This document shows positions 1-7,892 of a DNA stretch of 64,000 nt, piece after piece. Numbering within the stretch: position 1 is the first letter of the stretch; each line of letters starts with the position of its first letter. The stretch comes from Candidatus Schekmanbacteria bacterium (GTDB lineage Bacteria > CSSED10-310 > JACPHN01), in NCBI GenBank assembly GCA_016188575.1, contig JACPHN010000034.1, forward strand, positions 1 through 64,000. The letters are read 5' to 3'. Position numbers and translations under genes: made by a program. A model generated the notes under the pieces. The model saw only the letters and a program-made list of their open reading frames with translations. It was not told the DNA's origin and did not search any database.

Positions 1-1
1 C

Positions 2-679
2 GAGGAGCTGCGCCAGGTGCTGACCGACATCGAGCTCGCCAACGGCTTCGCCAATCGGTTCTTGTGGGTGTACGTGCGGCGGGCCAGGCTGCTGCCCGAA
101 GGCGGTGCGCTGAGCGACGACGAGCTCGGCGAGCTGGCCCGGCGCCTGCGCGCTGTGCTGCAGGCGGCCGCGGCCCCGCGGGTGCTGCGACGCGACCCGG
201 CGGCCACAGCGCGGTGGCGCGAGGTCTACCCGTTGCTGTCGCAAGAGCAGCCCGGGCTCGGCGGTGCGATCACGGCGCGCGCAGAGGCTCACGTCGTGCG
301 GCTGGCACTGCTCTACGCGTTGCTCGACGCGTCCGCGGTAATCGGCGCGGCGCACCTCGAGGCGGCGCTGTCGGCCTGGGAGTATGTAGCGTGCTCGGCG
401 CGCTACATTTTCGCCGGCGAAACGGCCGGCGATCCACTCGCCGAGCGCCTCTTGGCCGCGCTCCGGGCGGTCGCCGCGGGGCTGACCCGTAGCGAGATCT
501 CCTCGGCGCTCGGCCATCACCAGAGCAAGGAGGCGATCGACGGCGCACTGGCGCGGCTGAACGAGCGCGGGCTAGCACACCGGCAAATCGACGAGACCCG
601 TGGCCGCCCCGTCCACCGCTGGTTGGCCGCGCCGGCGCACGCGCTTTTTTCGCCCGATACGGGCTGTGCCGTGCCGTAA
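2..679 (+). CDS. DUF3987-family protein, C-terminal part (cut by left edge)
   Basis: The frame is open from the first bases, so only the C-terminal ~225 residues are present. The stretch EIANGFANRF-like (here ELANGFANRFLW) followed by VRRARLLPEGG is the signature of DUF3987 proteins, which are primase/helicase-associated proteins common on plasmids, phages and integrated elements. The last ~70 residues look like a winged-helix region (LTRSEISSALGHHQSKEAIDGALARLNERGL), fitting DNA binding. The missing N-terminus should carry a P-loop ATPase, which cannot be checked here. The gene stands next to an integron and other mobile DNA. What is seen is the motif and the open left end; the DNA-replication role is inferred from the family. 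Confidence 0.72.
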   Translation, partial: EELRQVLTDIELANGFANRFLWVYVRRARLLPEGGALSDDELGELARRLRAVLQAAAAPRVLRRDPAATARWREVYPLLSQEQPGLGGAITARAEAHVVRLALLYALLDASAVIGAAHLEAALSAWEYVACSARYIFAGETAGDPLAERLLAALRAVAAGLTRSEISSALGHHQSKEAIDGALARLNERGLAHRQIDETRGRPVHRWLAAPAHALFSPDTGCAVP

Positions 680-998
680 CGCAACGCCTTTTTCGCTTGT
701 TTCGCAAAATTCGCAGCGTACTATCCGCCTCGCTGCCGATCCCGCCGCCGCACGGCGGTCAGCATTCCGGTGCCACCAGCAGCCGCTGTGGCGGATTGCT
801 CCCGCCGTGGCCGTCGCGCAGCGGACACCCGAGGCGCCGCAGCCAGCCCCGCGTTACCGCAGGACCCTTCCGATTCATGACACGTCCTGGCCAATCGCCG
901 TGCGCATCGGCCACTGTCACGCCATCTGCAACGAAGCTCGTCTGGGGGCGTGCAACGCAACAGGCGGTCAGGTGCAGCGCCTGGTTCGCCGCCTTTTT
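680..998. other. Gene-free gap with a truncated attC at its right end
   Basis: This 319-base gap lies between the DUF3987 stop and the end of the BrnA cassette. Apart from the attC half-site annotated separately I see no convincing coding frame, RNA or promoter. The left ~250 bases have no match to the right arm expected for that attC, so the cassette array seems to break off here. Confidence 0.5.
955..990 (-). repeat. Truncated attC (R'' half) after the BrnTA cassette
   Basis: On the minus strand, just after the BrnA stop, a core-like GGCGAAC (984-990) leads into GCGCTGCACCTGAC. This parallels the first arm of the intact attC after the HEAT cassette, GAGTTGCACCTGAC. The matching second arm, which should mirror it about 40 bases further left, was not found. 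I read this as an attC that lost its R' half, marking the broken end of the cassette array. Confidence 0.5.
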
Positions 999-1214
999 CT
1001 ATTTCATAGCCTCAGCCAATTGCATGTCACTGCGGAGCAATTGATTCACTACACTTGAAAGGTCCGTTTTTTTCTTTTCAGCTATGTCCTGAATGAAAGC
1101 CTGAACCTCCTCGTCCAGATATACAGGAAGATTAAGCTTCATGTCGGGCCTATAGAACTTGCCCCGCTCGGCCTTCGAAAAATCGTATTCCGATCTCATC
1201 CTATTTTCCTTCAT
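999..1214 (-). CDS. brnA: BrnA-like antitoxin
   Basis: A 71-residue antitoxin for the overlapping BrnT toxin. BrnA proteins bind BrnT and autoregulate the operon through a ribbon-helix-helix fold. Here the C-terminal half (KLNLPVYLDEEVQAFIQDIAEKKKTDLSSVVNQLL) has the strand-helix-helix pattern of that fold. I start at the ATG at 1214 and not further upstream, because it begins 14 bases inside the end of brnT, the usual toxin-first arrangement with coupled translation. The two genes plus the downstream attC half-site look like one integron cassette; toxin-antitoxin cassettes are known stabilisers of chromosomal integron arrays. The AT-richer coding than the neighbours supports recent transfer. 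Confidence 0.8.
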   Translation of the reverse strand: MKENRMRSEYDFSKAERGKFYRPDMKLNLPVYLDEEVQAFIQDIAEKKKTDLSSVVNQLLRSDMQLAEAMK

Positions 1215-1494
1215 AGCTTCGAATTTCTTTTTTTGTTGCTTTCCGGACAGAGTAGATACGAACCGTGACCGACTTGCCGAACTGCTCATGAAACGTGTGA
1301 CATACTACCAGAAGCCGCCCCGAATTAGATATGCCAAGCGTGATCCATCGGTCCTCCGTCTCGCTGTGGTCTGGATCGTACATAGTCAGCGATAGAGGAT
1401 CCCGGAAGACGGTCGCGCCTTCTTCGAAGGCTACCCTATGCTTGTCCAGGTTTATCCGAGATTTTCCGGGGTCCCACTCAAAATAGTACTCCAT
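1201..1494 (-). CDS. brnT: BrnT-family toxin (ribonuclease)
   Basis: A 97-residue protein with the BrnT pattern: FEWDPGKSRINLDKHRVAFEEGATVF at the N-terminus, DPLSL..DPDHSETEDRWITLG in the middle and a late VRIYSVRKATKKEIRSYE. BrnT is a RelE-like ribonuclease toxin that halts translation until bound by BrnA. The conserved residues visible are the WD, the KH pair, the central RW and the terminal R-x-A-x-x-x-E. The ATG at 1494 fits the family start; an upstream in-frame start would add 13 residues lacking family similarity. It overlaps brnA by 14 bases. Base composition is lower in G+C than the flanking chromosome, as expected for a captured cassette. Confidence 0.85.
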   Translation of the reverse strand: MEYYFEWDPGKSRINLDKHRVAFEEGATVFRDPLSLTMYDPDHSETEDRWITLGISNSGRLLVVCHTFHEQFGKSVTVRIYSVRKATKKEIRSYEGK

Positions 1495-1583
1495 AGAAGA
1501 AGGGCCTCTCACTCCTGTTTTATCAAGAACCACGCCCTCAGAGGGGTTGCAGAGATTGACCTGTCTATGTTCTTATCATTTTA

Positions 1584-1658
1584 GGCGAACACCGAGTTCA
1601 CCTGCGAGCGCGGCCAGTCAGTTGGAGCGCGCTCGTCAGGTGCAACTCGTTGTTCGGC
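1584..1658 (-). repeat. attC recombination site of the HEAT cassette
   Basis: A 75-base imperfect inverted repeat that starts five bases after the HEAT-gene stop. On the plus strand the arms are 1584-1612 and 1628-1658, with a 15-base spacer. They pair throughout except for two unpaired bases on the right arm (in CTCGTCAGG and GGTGCAAC). Two offset extrahelical bases in an otherwise good hairpin are the hallmark of attC, where they mark the strand used by IntI. The outer cores are GCCGAAC (next to the gene) and GTTCGCC (distal), close to but not exactly the RYYYAAC/GTTRRRY consensus. Confidence 0.8.
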
Positions 1659-1662
1659 GGCA

Positions 1663-2355
1663 CTATGGCTTCTCAAGCTTCGCGAGCGCCTCCCTTGCCA
1701 GCCTCTGGACCTGGGGGTCCTTGTCCGCGGTGTTCGTCCGAAGCGCCGTCAGAACTGCCGTGCGCGCCTGTCCAGGCAGTCTCAACACCACCGCCGCGGT
1801 TTCACGGTGGACCGCATCGTCCGAAAACCGAACGTCGGTATTCCACAGTAGCCCTTCAACGAGGGCAGGTACGGTGCTCATCGCGCGATCCGGATCAATG
1901 CTCACGACCGCCATTGCCGCGGCACGGCGGACTACGGGCTTTGAGTCGGCCAACAGCTTGGCGACCCTGTCAGCCGCCGGCTTCGCCTCGGGACCAATCG
2001 CACCTAGGGCGCGGGCCGACCAAGCCCGCACATTGGGGAAAGCGTCGGAGAGTCCTGTAGTCAACGCGGGTATCGCGGCATGCGCCTTGGCGCCGATATG
2101 GAACAGCGCCATCGCGCAGTCTGCCCTCACCTCCCAGTTGGAATCACCAAGGGCCTCGGAGAGCGCTGGTACCATCTCGAGGATATTGTCGCCGCGTGCC
2201 TCGCTCAGGAGTGTCGCCACCTCCTTGCGCACCGAAGCATCAGGGTCCTTGAGTTGCCGTCGCCACTCCGAGAGCTTCTCATCCCCCGAGGCTGCCGGTG
2301 AGAACACGGTTGTCAGTACCAAGACAAGCGCACAGCCCGCCAGGCCTGACCTCAT
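1663..2355 (-). CDS. Secreted HEAT-repeat protein, integron cassette
   Basis: A 230-residue protein with a clear signal peptide (MRSGLAGCALVLVLTTVFSPAASG) and then about five HEAT/PBS-lyase-type repeats, recognisable by repeating units such as VRADCAMALFHIG, VRAWSARALGAIG and VRRAAAMAVVSI. HEAT solenoids are protein-binding scaffolds; no catalytic residues are visible. I start at the ATG at 2355, which has a strong GGAGGGGG ribosome site; an upstream start would place charged residues before the signal peptide. The gene is directly followed by attC and preceded by a putative attI junction, so it is the first cassette. The partner in the periplasm or medium is unknown. Confidence 0.75.
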   Translation of the reverse strand: MRSGLAGCALVLVLTTVFSPAASGDEKLSEWRRQLKDPDASVRKEVATLLSEARGDNILEMVPALSEALGDSNWEVRADCAMALFHIGAKAHAAIPALTTGLSDAFPNVRAWSARALGAIGPEAKPAADRVAKLLADSKPVVRRAAAMAVVSIDPDRAMSTVPALVEGLLWNTDVRFSDDAVHRETAAVVLRLPGQARTAVLTALRTNTADKDPQVQRLAREALAKLEKP

Positions 2356-2411
2356 AGTCCCCCTCCTCGCTCGCGTGCGTGACGCGCGCTCACCGGTCGA
2401 ACACCTCCAGT

Positions 2412-2580
2412 GTCCGCCGAACAACAATTAGACGGATCCGCATAATCTGAAGAACCTGACGTGCTTGTCGGCATAACAGGGTACCGATTCATCAGGGAAA
2501 TCGCTACAATCAGGCACTCGCGCCTCGTGGTTTGGCCTGCCTGCCATCTTATGCGGATCCGCATAACAACCTCCTCAGTG
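2412..2580 (-). other. Putative attI / integrase-proximal recombination region
   Basis: The gap between the integrase stop and the first cassette holds a perfect 18-base palindrome TTATGCGGATCCGCATAA (2549-2566). Half of it recurs at 2433-2446 and a related GCATAAC lies at 2471-2477. On the minus strand GTTCGGC (2416-2422) stands about 60 bases before the HEAT start. It equals the complement of the attC inner core, so it is the best candidate for the attI-cassette junction. Repeated integrase-binding motifs beside the crossover site are typical of attI. The assignment is inference from position and sequence. Confidence 0.45.
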
Positions 2581-2582
2581 CC

Positions 2583-3872
2583 TCAAAGTCCGTCAACCGG
2601 GCTACGGACACCAGCCGGCCCACGGTTGAGGACATGGGTGTAGATCATGGTAGTCTTTACGTCGCTGTGACCGAGCAGTTCCTGAACCGTGCGGATATCG
2701 TACCCGCTTTCTAGCAGGTGGGTAGCAAAGGAATGGCGGAAAGTGTGGCACGTGACCCGCTTGGTCAGGCCGGCTTTCACCGCCGCATTCCGTACGGCTC
2801 GCTGAATGAGCGACTCGTCTACATGATGCCGTCCTTCCTCAGAGGTCTTCTGGTTCTGCCAGCGGCTTTCCTGCGGGAAGACCCATTGCCAACGCCATTC
2901 CTTGGATGCGTTTGGATACTTCCGGTCGAGTGCGTGCGGCAATTCAACGCTGCCCCAGCCCTCCCGCAAGTCTCGGTCGTGGACCCCCCTAACCTTCTTG
3001 AGGTGCTCGCAAAGCGGGGCCTTGAGGGATTGAGGCAACATCGTGATCCGGTCCTTGCTGCCCTTGCCATGTCGCACTAGCATTTCGTTTCCTAAGAAGT
3101 CAATGTCTTGAACTCGCAGCCGCAAGCATTCCATCAGGCGCAGCCCCGTTCCGTACATTAGCGAGGCCTCGAGCCACTTATCACCCGTCAAGTTTGCAAG
3201 CACTGCCTTTACCTCTCCGCGTGACATGACCACTGGCAGATGCTGTGGCCTCCGAGCACGAATCACTTCACCAAGATCGCCAACCGGGCGGTTCAAGACC
3301 TGGCGATACAGCAACAGAAGTGCAGAAAGAGCTTGATTCTGGGTCGATGCGCTGACTTTTTGTCTCACAGCCAGGTCGGTTAGGAACCGGTTGATCTCGA
3401 ACTCTCCCATGTCTGCCGGAGGCCGGCTTCCGTGAAAGCTGATAAACCGCTTGATCCACCCCAAATAGGCTTGCTCAGTTCTGTGGCTGTAATGTCGGGT
3501 CCGCATGGCCTCGCACACGTGATCCAGCAACGGAGGGGATGGTGTTGCCGTGGGCTGTCGCTCCAAGCCAGTTGAATTCCCAAGCGGCCTGCTTGCTGCC
3601 CCTGGCTGGCTGGTCGGTGGTGCGTATCCCAGCGAGTGCCCGAAGGAGCACGTCCGAGGACGAAGTGGAGGATCCACCTCAACCGCATCTGTCGCAAAAA
3701 TGGCGAGAAGTCGAGGTAACATCCCTTCGGTGTCCGGCACGGTCCAGAGTTTCTCTTGCGGATGCCAGCGCCGATCAGGGATGGTCTTGATCTTCATCAC
3801 TCGTTGCGGGTCAAAAGGCATGATCACGCTCAGGCGCCCATTAGGTCCCGGTGCGATGACTATGGAATTCAT
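2583..3872 (-). CDS. intI: Integron integrase IntI
   Basis: A 429-residue tyrosine recombinase. The SAM-like core-binding domain covers roughly residues 115-205 ([21 protein letters not shown]). The catalytic residues are visible: Arg in [13 protein letters not shown] (~243), [12 protein letters not shown] (~375), GHSDVKTT and the nucleophile Tyr in MIYTHV (~409). The integron-specific extra helix is present at ~312-332 ([20 protein letters not shown]), which separates IntI from XerC/D. An extra ~100-residue N-terminal region resembles a small accessory domain ([14 protein letters not shown]) and is longer than in class 1 IntI. I start at the ATG at 3872, after a GGAGG. Unlike most integrons, its 3' end faces the cassettes. 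Confidence 0.9.
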   Translation of the reverse strand: MNSIVIAPGPNGRLSVIMPFDPQRVMKIKTIPDRRWHPQEKLWTVPDTEGMLPRLLAIFATDAVEVDPPLRPRTCSFGHSLGYAPPTSQPGAASRPLGNSTGLERQPTATPSPPLLDHVCEAMRTRHYSHRTEQAYLGWIKRFISFHGSRPPADMGEFEINRFLTDLAVRQKVSASTQNQALSALLLLYRQVLNRPVGDLGEVIRARRPQHLPVVMSRGEVKAVLANLTGDKWLEASLMYGTGLRLMECLRLRVQDIDFLGNEMLVRHGKGSKDRITMLPQSLKAPLCEHLKKVRGVHDRDLREGWGSVELPHALDRKYPNASKEWRWQWVFPQESRWQNQKTSEEGRHHVDESLIQRAVRNAAVKAGLTKRVTCHTFRHSFATHLLESGYDIRTVQELLGHSDVKTTMIYTHVLNRGPAGVRSPVDGL

Positions 3873-4243
3873 GGCCCCAACGTCCTCCACGATGAATTGA
3901 ATCAACGGACATGTCAAGAGGCGCCCCACGCCTCCCCACGCTTCGTCGCCCAGCCTTGCCCTCACGGAACTGATGCGCTAAGTCGACCTGCGTTTACACG
4001 ACGCATGACGCAACCAACGTTTCCATCCATGTGGAATCGTGCTAGTCGTGAGTTTCTGTTTCATTGCGAAGCAATGTTGGTGCCATGTTCATCCTTAGAC
4101 GCCGAAGCCATCTCCACGCACTATTTGCTTCGCCAGTGAACAGCGGCGACGGCCGAATGGGAACTTCCGTTTCCATTCGTAAACCAGCGTTTCCATCGAC
4201 TCAGGTTGGGTTTGGCAGAGGCGAATCGTCTCGACGTATGTGT
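3873..4243. other. Gene-free gap upstream of intI
   Basis: This 371-base gap separates the intI start from the end of the DruA-like gene. It is lower in G+C than its surroundings, with several GTTTCCAT-like words (4017-4026, 4167-4195) but no clear inverted ends or coding frame. It must contain the intI promoter. I do not see an attC here, which supports the view that the array lies on the other side of intI. Confidence 0.4.
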
Positions 4244-5170
4244 TCACGTGGTAGGGGCCTCCGGCAGCTCGCTGGGGATTCCTCGCAGAATGGAGAGGTA
4301 GTTCCGCAGCAGCGGATAGACGTAGACCAGCTTCACCGGGACGGCGCCCGGTTTGCCGCCCCACTTGCCCCGTCCCGCGGTTTCGCCCAGGAGGAGCCAG
4401 TTCGCGGCGGCGTAGCAGGTGCCTCGGTGGCGGTCGCGGTGAACGAAGGTTTCGATCAGCGCGGGCCGATAACCGTAGCGCGCCAGCCAGTCGGAGGGAA
4501 GCTGGCGCGCGGCCGAAGCGAGGACGTGAGAAGCGAGAAATTTCGCATGCACCCAAGGAAAGAGCAAGAAGCGGCCATTGCTGACGATGCGGTGAAGGCT
4601 TGACTGGCGCTGTGCACAGGACCACCCGATCCAGGCGTCTCGGGCTTTCACTCGCCAGGCAGCCGCGCCGAAGCTCAGACACCCCACGGTGCCGTGGCGC
4701 GACTCGAGGAGATACTTGAGCTGGGCGCCGGCAAGCGGATGGTATCCCAGGAAATGGTAGCGGGCCACATACTGATTCCACAGCCGTTCATCAGCCGATG
4801 GCGAGGACGTGTTGCTGCTAACGCAACGCAGGACGATGGGGCGCAGATCCCGCAGGGGCACCTCGATTACGGGTCGCGCCATGATTTCCTCGTGGGCGGG
4901 CAAGACAGATGCGTTTCGTCGCTGCCAGACGCACTTTGGGGGCGGCAGCTCGATGACGCCTCTGCGGTGAAGCTCCAACAGCACGACCCGACAGGCGCGG
5001 TCCTTGGGGCGGCCGTTGACTTGCCGCCACTGCAGTAGGCGGCAGATCTCCAGTGAAAGCGCTCGGCGCGTCAGTTGGGGCTGTTCGGCCAAAAGCTGTC
5101 GAATCGTCCGGATTTCCGCGGCAGTGAACAGTCGTCCCCGGAACGTTTGCGGGAAGTCGTCGAGATTCAT
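4244..5170 (-). CDS. DruA-like DUF4338 protein
   Basis: A 308-residue protein of the DUF4338 family, whose named member is DruA of the Druantia anti-phage system. The family core is well kept: YHFLGYHPLAGAQLKYLLE, then RDAWIGWSCAQRQSSLHRIVSNGRFLLFPW, LASHVLASAARQLPSDW, and near the end ETFVHRDRHRGTCYAAANW followed by GETAGRGK. Its biochemical activity is not established. None of the other Druantia genes (the large DruE helicase, DruB, DruC) is present, so this is an orphan. Such stand-alone copies often sit beside transposases, as here with IS66 only ~145 bases upstream. ATG at 5170 follows GAGG with good spacing; the TTG just before it is unlikely to be used. Confidence 0.8.
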   Translation of the reverse strand: MNLDDFPQTFRGRLFTAAEIRTIRQLLAEQPQLTRRALSLEICRLLQWRQVNGRPKDRACRVVLLELHRRGVIELPPPKCVWQRRNASVLPAHEEIMARPVIEVPLRDLRPIVLRCVSSNTSSPSADERLWNQYVARYHFLGYHPLAGAQLKYLLESRHGTVGCLSFGAAAWRVKARDAWIGWSCAQRQSSLHRIVSNGRFLLFPWVHAKFLASHVLASAARQLPSDWLARYGYRPALIETFVHRDRHRGTCYAAANWLLLGETAGRGKWGGKPGAVPVKLVYVYPLLRNYLSILRGIPSELPEAPTT

Positions 5171-5315
5171 CAACAGTCCTCAAGAAGGTTTGCGAGCTCG
5201 GTGGCGCCGGCCACCGACCTGCTTCGGGCGGAGAACAACACCGACAAATCGACCTTGCCCTCAGTGGCGCCGGCCTCGAAGGTGCCGGCGGAGGGTTGTG
5301 TGCGCGCCGCTCTTG

Positions 5316-7451
5316 TCAGCGCCGTAGGCGCGTGCTCGTGGGGCTGGACCTGCCGGCCGCGCCAAGCTCGGCGCAGGCAGGGGGCGCCGATCCGCCGCCG
5401 ATGGTGGACAGTGCGCGCCCCTCCAGGCTCGACCCTGGTAGCGCGTCAAGAACGGTGCGAGGCTCGCCCCCGCAGATGACCCATGGCCCGGGCAACCTCC
5501 GGTGCCGGCGGGTGGGGAAGCTCTGACCCTGGCAGGCACCGACACGCCCGCGGATCGCGGCAACAGCGCGACACGGATAGCCGAAAGGACGGCATTGGCA
5601 AGCGCCGCGGGGCCGCGGCGTGCTCGCCGTGGGCTCTGGAGCTGGCGAGGAACCCGCGGAAAGGATGGTAACGTCGATCGGATCGAGCTCCTGCTCGCCC
5701 GCGGTGAGACCATCATCGGCGGGGGCCAAGCTCAGGCCCACGGCTGGAGACGATCCACCAACCGCTTCACCTTGCTCGTCGCCACCCGGCGCCGGCGCGC
5801 TCTGCTGTGCCGCCGCGGGATGCTCCTGGCCGGCACGGTCGGCCGTATCGCCAGCGGCCCGCGATTCGCCGACAGGGCCATCGCCCAGGGCCGGAGATTG
5901 CTCGCCCGGGGGCGCGGCTGCCGATGCGCCCAGGGGCAGCGCCAGCGGCCGTTCGCCGCGGCGATGGGCAAGAAAGACCTGGTATAGCCATTCGAGAAGA
6001 TCATCGTCGTGCTGCTGCAGGGTCCGGATGACCGAGAAGGCACGTTCGACGAACCGGCATCCTCGTTCGCTGCGGGTGCCGTAGCAGAGCTTGCGAAAGA
6101 TCACCAGGCAGCGCAGCGCCCGTTCGGCTTCGTTATTGGTGGGCGCAATCCCCTCGTCCTCGAGGAAACGCCACAGGTGCGGCTGGTTCTTGAGAAGGTT
6201 CTTGCCCAATGCGCGGGCGCGGCGGTCGCCGCTGTCCAGGGCCGCGGCGAAGGCGCTGGTGAAGGCCGTGCGTAAGCCGGCCGTGTGCTCGAGCAGGGTG
6301 GCGCGATCGATTTCGCCGCGGCGAAATCGGTGCCAGTGAGCAAAAAGCTCGCTGGTAAGCTGCAACAGTTGCACGCCGATTGGCGCTCCCGGGCCGGCGG
6401 CCTCCACGAGAGCCTGAAAGTTGCGCTTGAGATGAGCCCAACAGTAGGCCAGCTTGTCATGACGGCGGTAGGCCCCGTAGCGATCGCAGATGATGACGCC
6501 CTGGAAATGTGCGCCGAGAATCTCGCCCAGGACGCTGCCTCCGCGCGTCTTCGCGAGCCGATACAGCGTGGCCTCGGAGGTGCACGCCACCCACACCCAC
6601 ATCCGCTCCAGACCCAGGCGCCATGTCGTTTCATCCATATGGACTGCCGCGCTTGCGCGCACGTGCTCCTCGAGCTGCCGATAGGGGTCCGCCAGCGCTT
6701 CTCCGGCCTGCAGGCACACGTTTTCGATAGTTCCCAGCGAGATTTCCACGCCGGCGAGCCAGCTCAGCTCTTCTTGTACCTTGCGACGAGTGAGTCGACT
6801 GAGGACGACCAAAAGAACGATGACCACCTGGAGTCGAGGACCAACAGCCTGGCGGGCTTCAGGAGAAAGCTCCGCGAGCACGCGCCTGCCGCACTTTGCG
6901 CAAATGCAGCGATGCAGGCGATATTGCACCGTGTGTACCCCCGCCTTCGGACCGCACCATTCAAGCTGCTCCCACAAGACGAGCCGGCCGACTTGCGCCT
7001 CGGAGCTGCCGTAACCCGGATCGTGATCAAATGGATGCAAACACGTCGGGCACCTGGATGGCCAGATTTCGCGTATCTCGTCGAGCTCCTCGGATGGAGC
7101 CAGGGGACGCGCCCGGCCTGGGTGGCCGGGTTGGCCGCCAGGACGTCGTGCGGACTTCGGACGCCCCCCGGCACGCTCCCGGCGCGTCGCGTCATAGTCA
7201 GAAGATGGAGATTTGGAGCTGTTTTTGGAGCTCAGCCCCAAGCGGCGCCGCAGCTCTAGCACTTGCTCCCGCAGCTTCTTGATCTCGGCGCCCTGCTGCG
7301 CAACCAGCGACACGAGCTGTCGAGCTTGCTCGCGCAGCGCCTCGAAGCTGGCAACGAGGCCCGCGAGCAGCCGCGGCTGCAAGCTCACGACATCGAGCAG
7401 CAGCTTTTCGGAAAGGCCTCGATACCAGGGGATTTCGCAGGAGCGTGACAT
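5316..7451 (-). CDS. IS66-family transposase with long C-terminal extension
   Basis: An IS66 TnpC-type transposase. The N-terminal ~70 residues are a leucine-rich coiled coil (VAQQGAEIKKLREQVLELRRRLG). Then come a zinc-binding part with CPTC and CICAKCG pairs, and a DDE core with Asp in VHMDETTW, Asp in IICDRYGAY and Glu in TNNEAERALR. IS66 transposases normally end near the EWLYQVFLAHRRGERP motif, at about 500-520 residues. Here a further ~190 residues of Ala/Pro/Gly-rich sequence with no family match follow before the stop. No companion tnpA/tnpB and no clear terminal inverted repeats were found, so the ends of the element are not defined. It appears to have cut into a group II intron on its right. 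Confidence 0.88.
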   Translation of the reverse strand: MSRSCEIPWYRGLSEKLLLDVVSLQPRLLAGLVASFEALREQARQLVSLVAQQGAEIKKLREQVLELRRRLGLSSKNSSKSPSSDYDATRRERAGGRPKSARRPGGQPGHPGRARPLAPSEELDEIREIWPSRCPTCLHPFDHDPGYGSSEAQVGRLVLWEQLEWCGPKAGVHTVQYRLHRCICAKCGRRVLAELSPEARQAVGPRLQVVIVLLVVLSRLTRRKVQEELSWLAGVEISLGTIENVCLQAGEALADPYRQLEEHVRASAAVHMDETTWRLGLERMWVWVACTSEATLYRLAKTRGGSVLGEILGAHFQGVIICDRYGAYRRHDKLAYCWAHLKRNFQALVEAAGPGAPIGVQLLQLTSELFAHWHRFRRGEIDRATLLEHTAGLRTAFTSAFAAALDSGDRRARALGKNLLKNQPHLWRFLEDEGIAPTNNEAERALRCLVIFRKLCYGTRSERGCRFVERAFSVIRTLQQHDDDLLEWLYQVFLAHRRGERPLALPLGASAAAPPGEQSPALGDGPVGESRAAGDTADRAGQEHPAAAQQSAPAPGGDEQGEAVGGSSPAVGLSLAPADDGLTAGEQELDPIDVTILSAGSSPAPEPTASTPRPRGACQCRPFGYPCRAVAAIRGRVGACQGQSFPTRRHRRLPGPWVICGGEPRTVLDALPGSSLEGRALSTIGGGSAPPACAELGAAGRSSPTSTRLRR

Positions 7452-7569
7452 ACCCCCATGGATAGCACGATTAGCAAAAAGTCGTCCGTGTCATCGTGCC
7501 ACCGTTACAGTCGTCTCGCCTACGGGCAATACGCGGCGCGGGGGGAGGGAGGGTGAACACATACGCGAT

Positions 7570-7662
7570 CACAACCGCTGGCCTAATGTCTTCCTTGCCA
7601 AACATGGGCTGTTCTCACTAACCGCAGCCAATGCCAAGGCCTGTCAATCCTCTCGCAGGTAA
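7570..7662 (+). pseudogene. C-terminal tail of a group II intron reverse transcriptase
   Basis: The plus-strand frame ending at 7662 reads NRWPNVFLAKHGLFSLTAANAKACQSSRR before the stop. RW-PN-FFA-GLFSL-A-A-ACQS-RR is the standard ending of bacterial group II intron-encoded reverse transcriptases, especially class C. Nothing of the polymerase domain is present: the sequence to the left is IS66 on the other strand. It is a remnant whose remainder was lost when the IS66 region arrived. The directly following RNA domains V and VI confirm the identity. Confidence 0.7.
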
Positions 7663-7676
7663 TACCACCAACCGGA

Positions 7677-7754
7677 CAGCCCAGTGCGGGAAATCCGCAC
7701 GCTGGGTTCGGAGGGGGGAGGGGCCGGGAGTAACCGGCCCTTCCCACCCCTATC
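7677..7754 (+). ncRNA. Group II intron domains V and VI (3' remnant)
   Basis: Domain V is 7677-7709: AGCCCAGTGCGG pairs with CCGCACGCTGGGTT. It keeps the AGC catalytic triad at the base, a short AAA-type loop and the two-base CG bulge at 7700-7701. Domain VI follows as a G-rich/C-rich hairpin, with GGGCCGG (7721-7727) pairing CCGGCCC (7734-7740), and an unpaired A in GTAACC that could be the branch point. The exact intron end is uncertain. Domains I-IV are missing, so it cannot splice by itself. Confidence 0.72.
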
Positions 7755-7892
7755 TTATTGGTGAATTCCCCGCATCGCCCGCCTGTTCACCCGCTCGCAG
7801 CCCTCCAGGAGCATCACGAAGGCCCCCCACCAGGCCTCCGCCGCGCGCGGAGCGGGAAGCCCGGTGACCGCCGTCGGTACCTCCTCGCTGCC

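Noticed and set aside
1547-2431. 294-codon plus-strand frame opposite the HEAT gene
   Set aside because: Shadow of the HEAT gene: low-complexity Ser/Ala/Arg sequence, no ribosome site and no recognisable family, while the minus strand has signal peptide, SD and repeats.
5174-7560. Terminal inverted repeats of the IS66 element
   Set aside because: I compared both flanks by eye and found no convincing inverted pair or target duplication, so no element boundaries are given.
7681-7746. Strong hairpins read first as a recA terminator
   Set aside because: They match the order and details of group II intron domains V and VI on the plus strand and no U-run follows on the recA strand.
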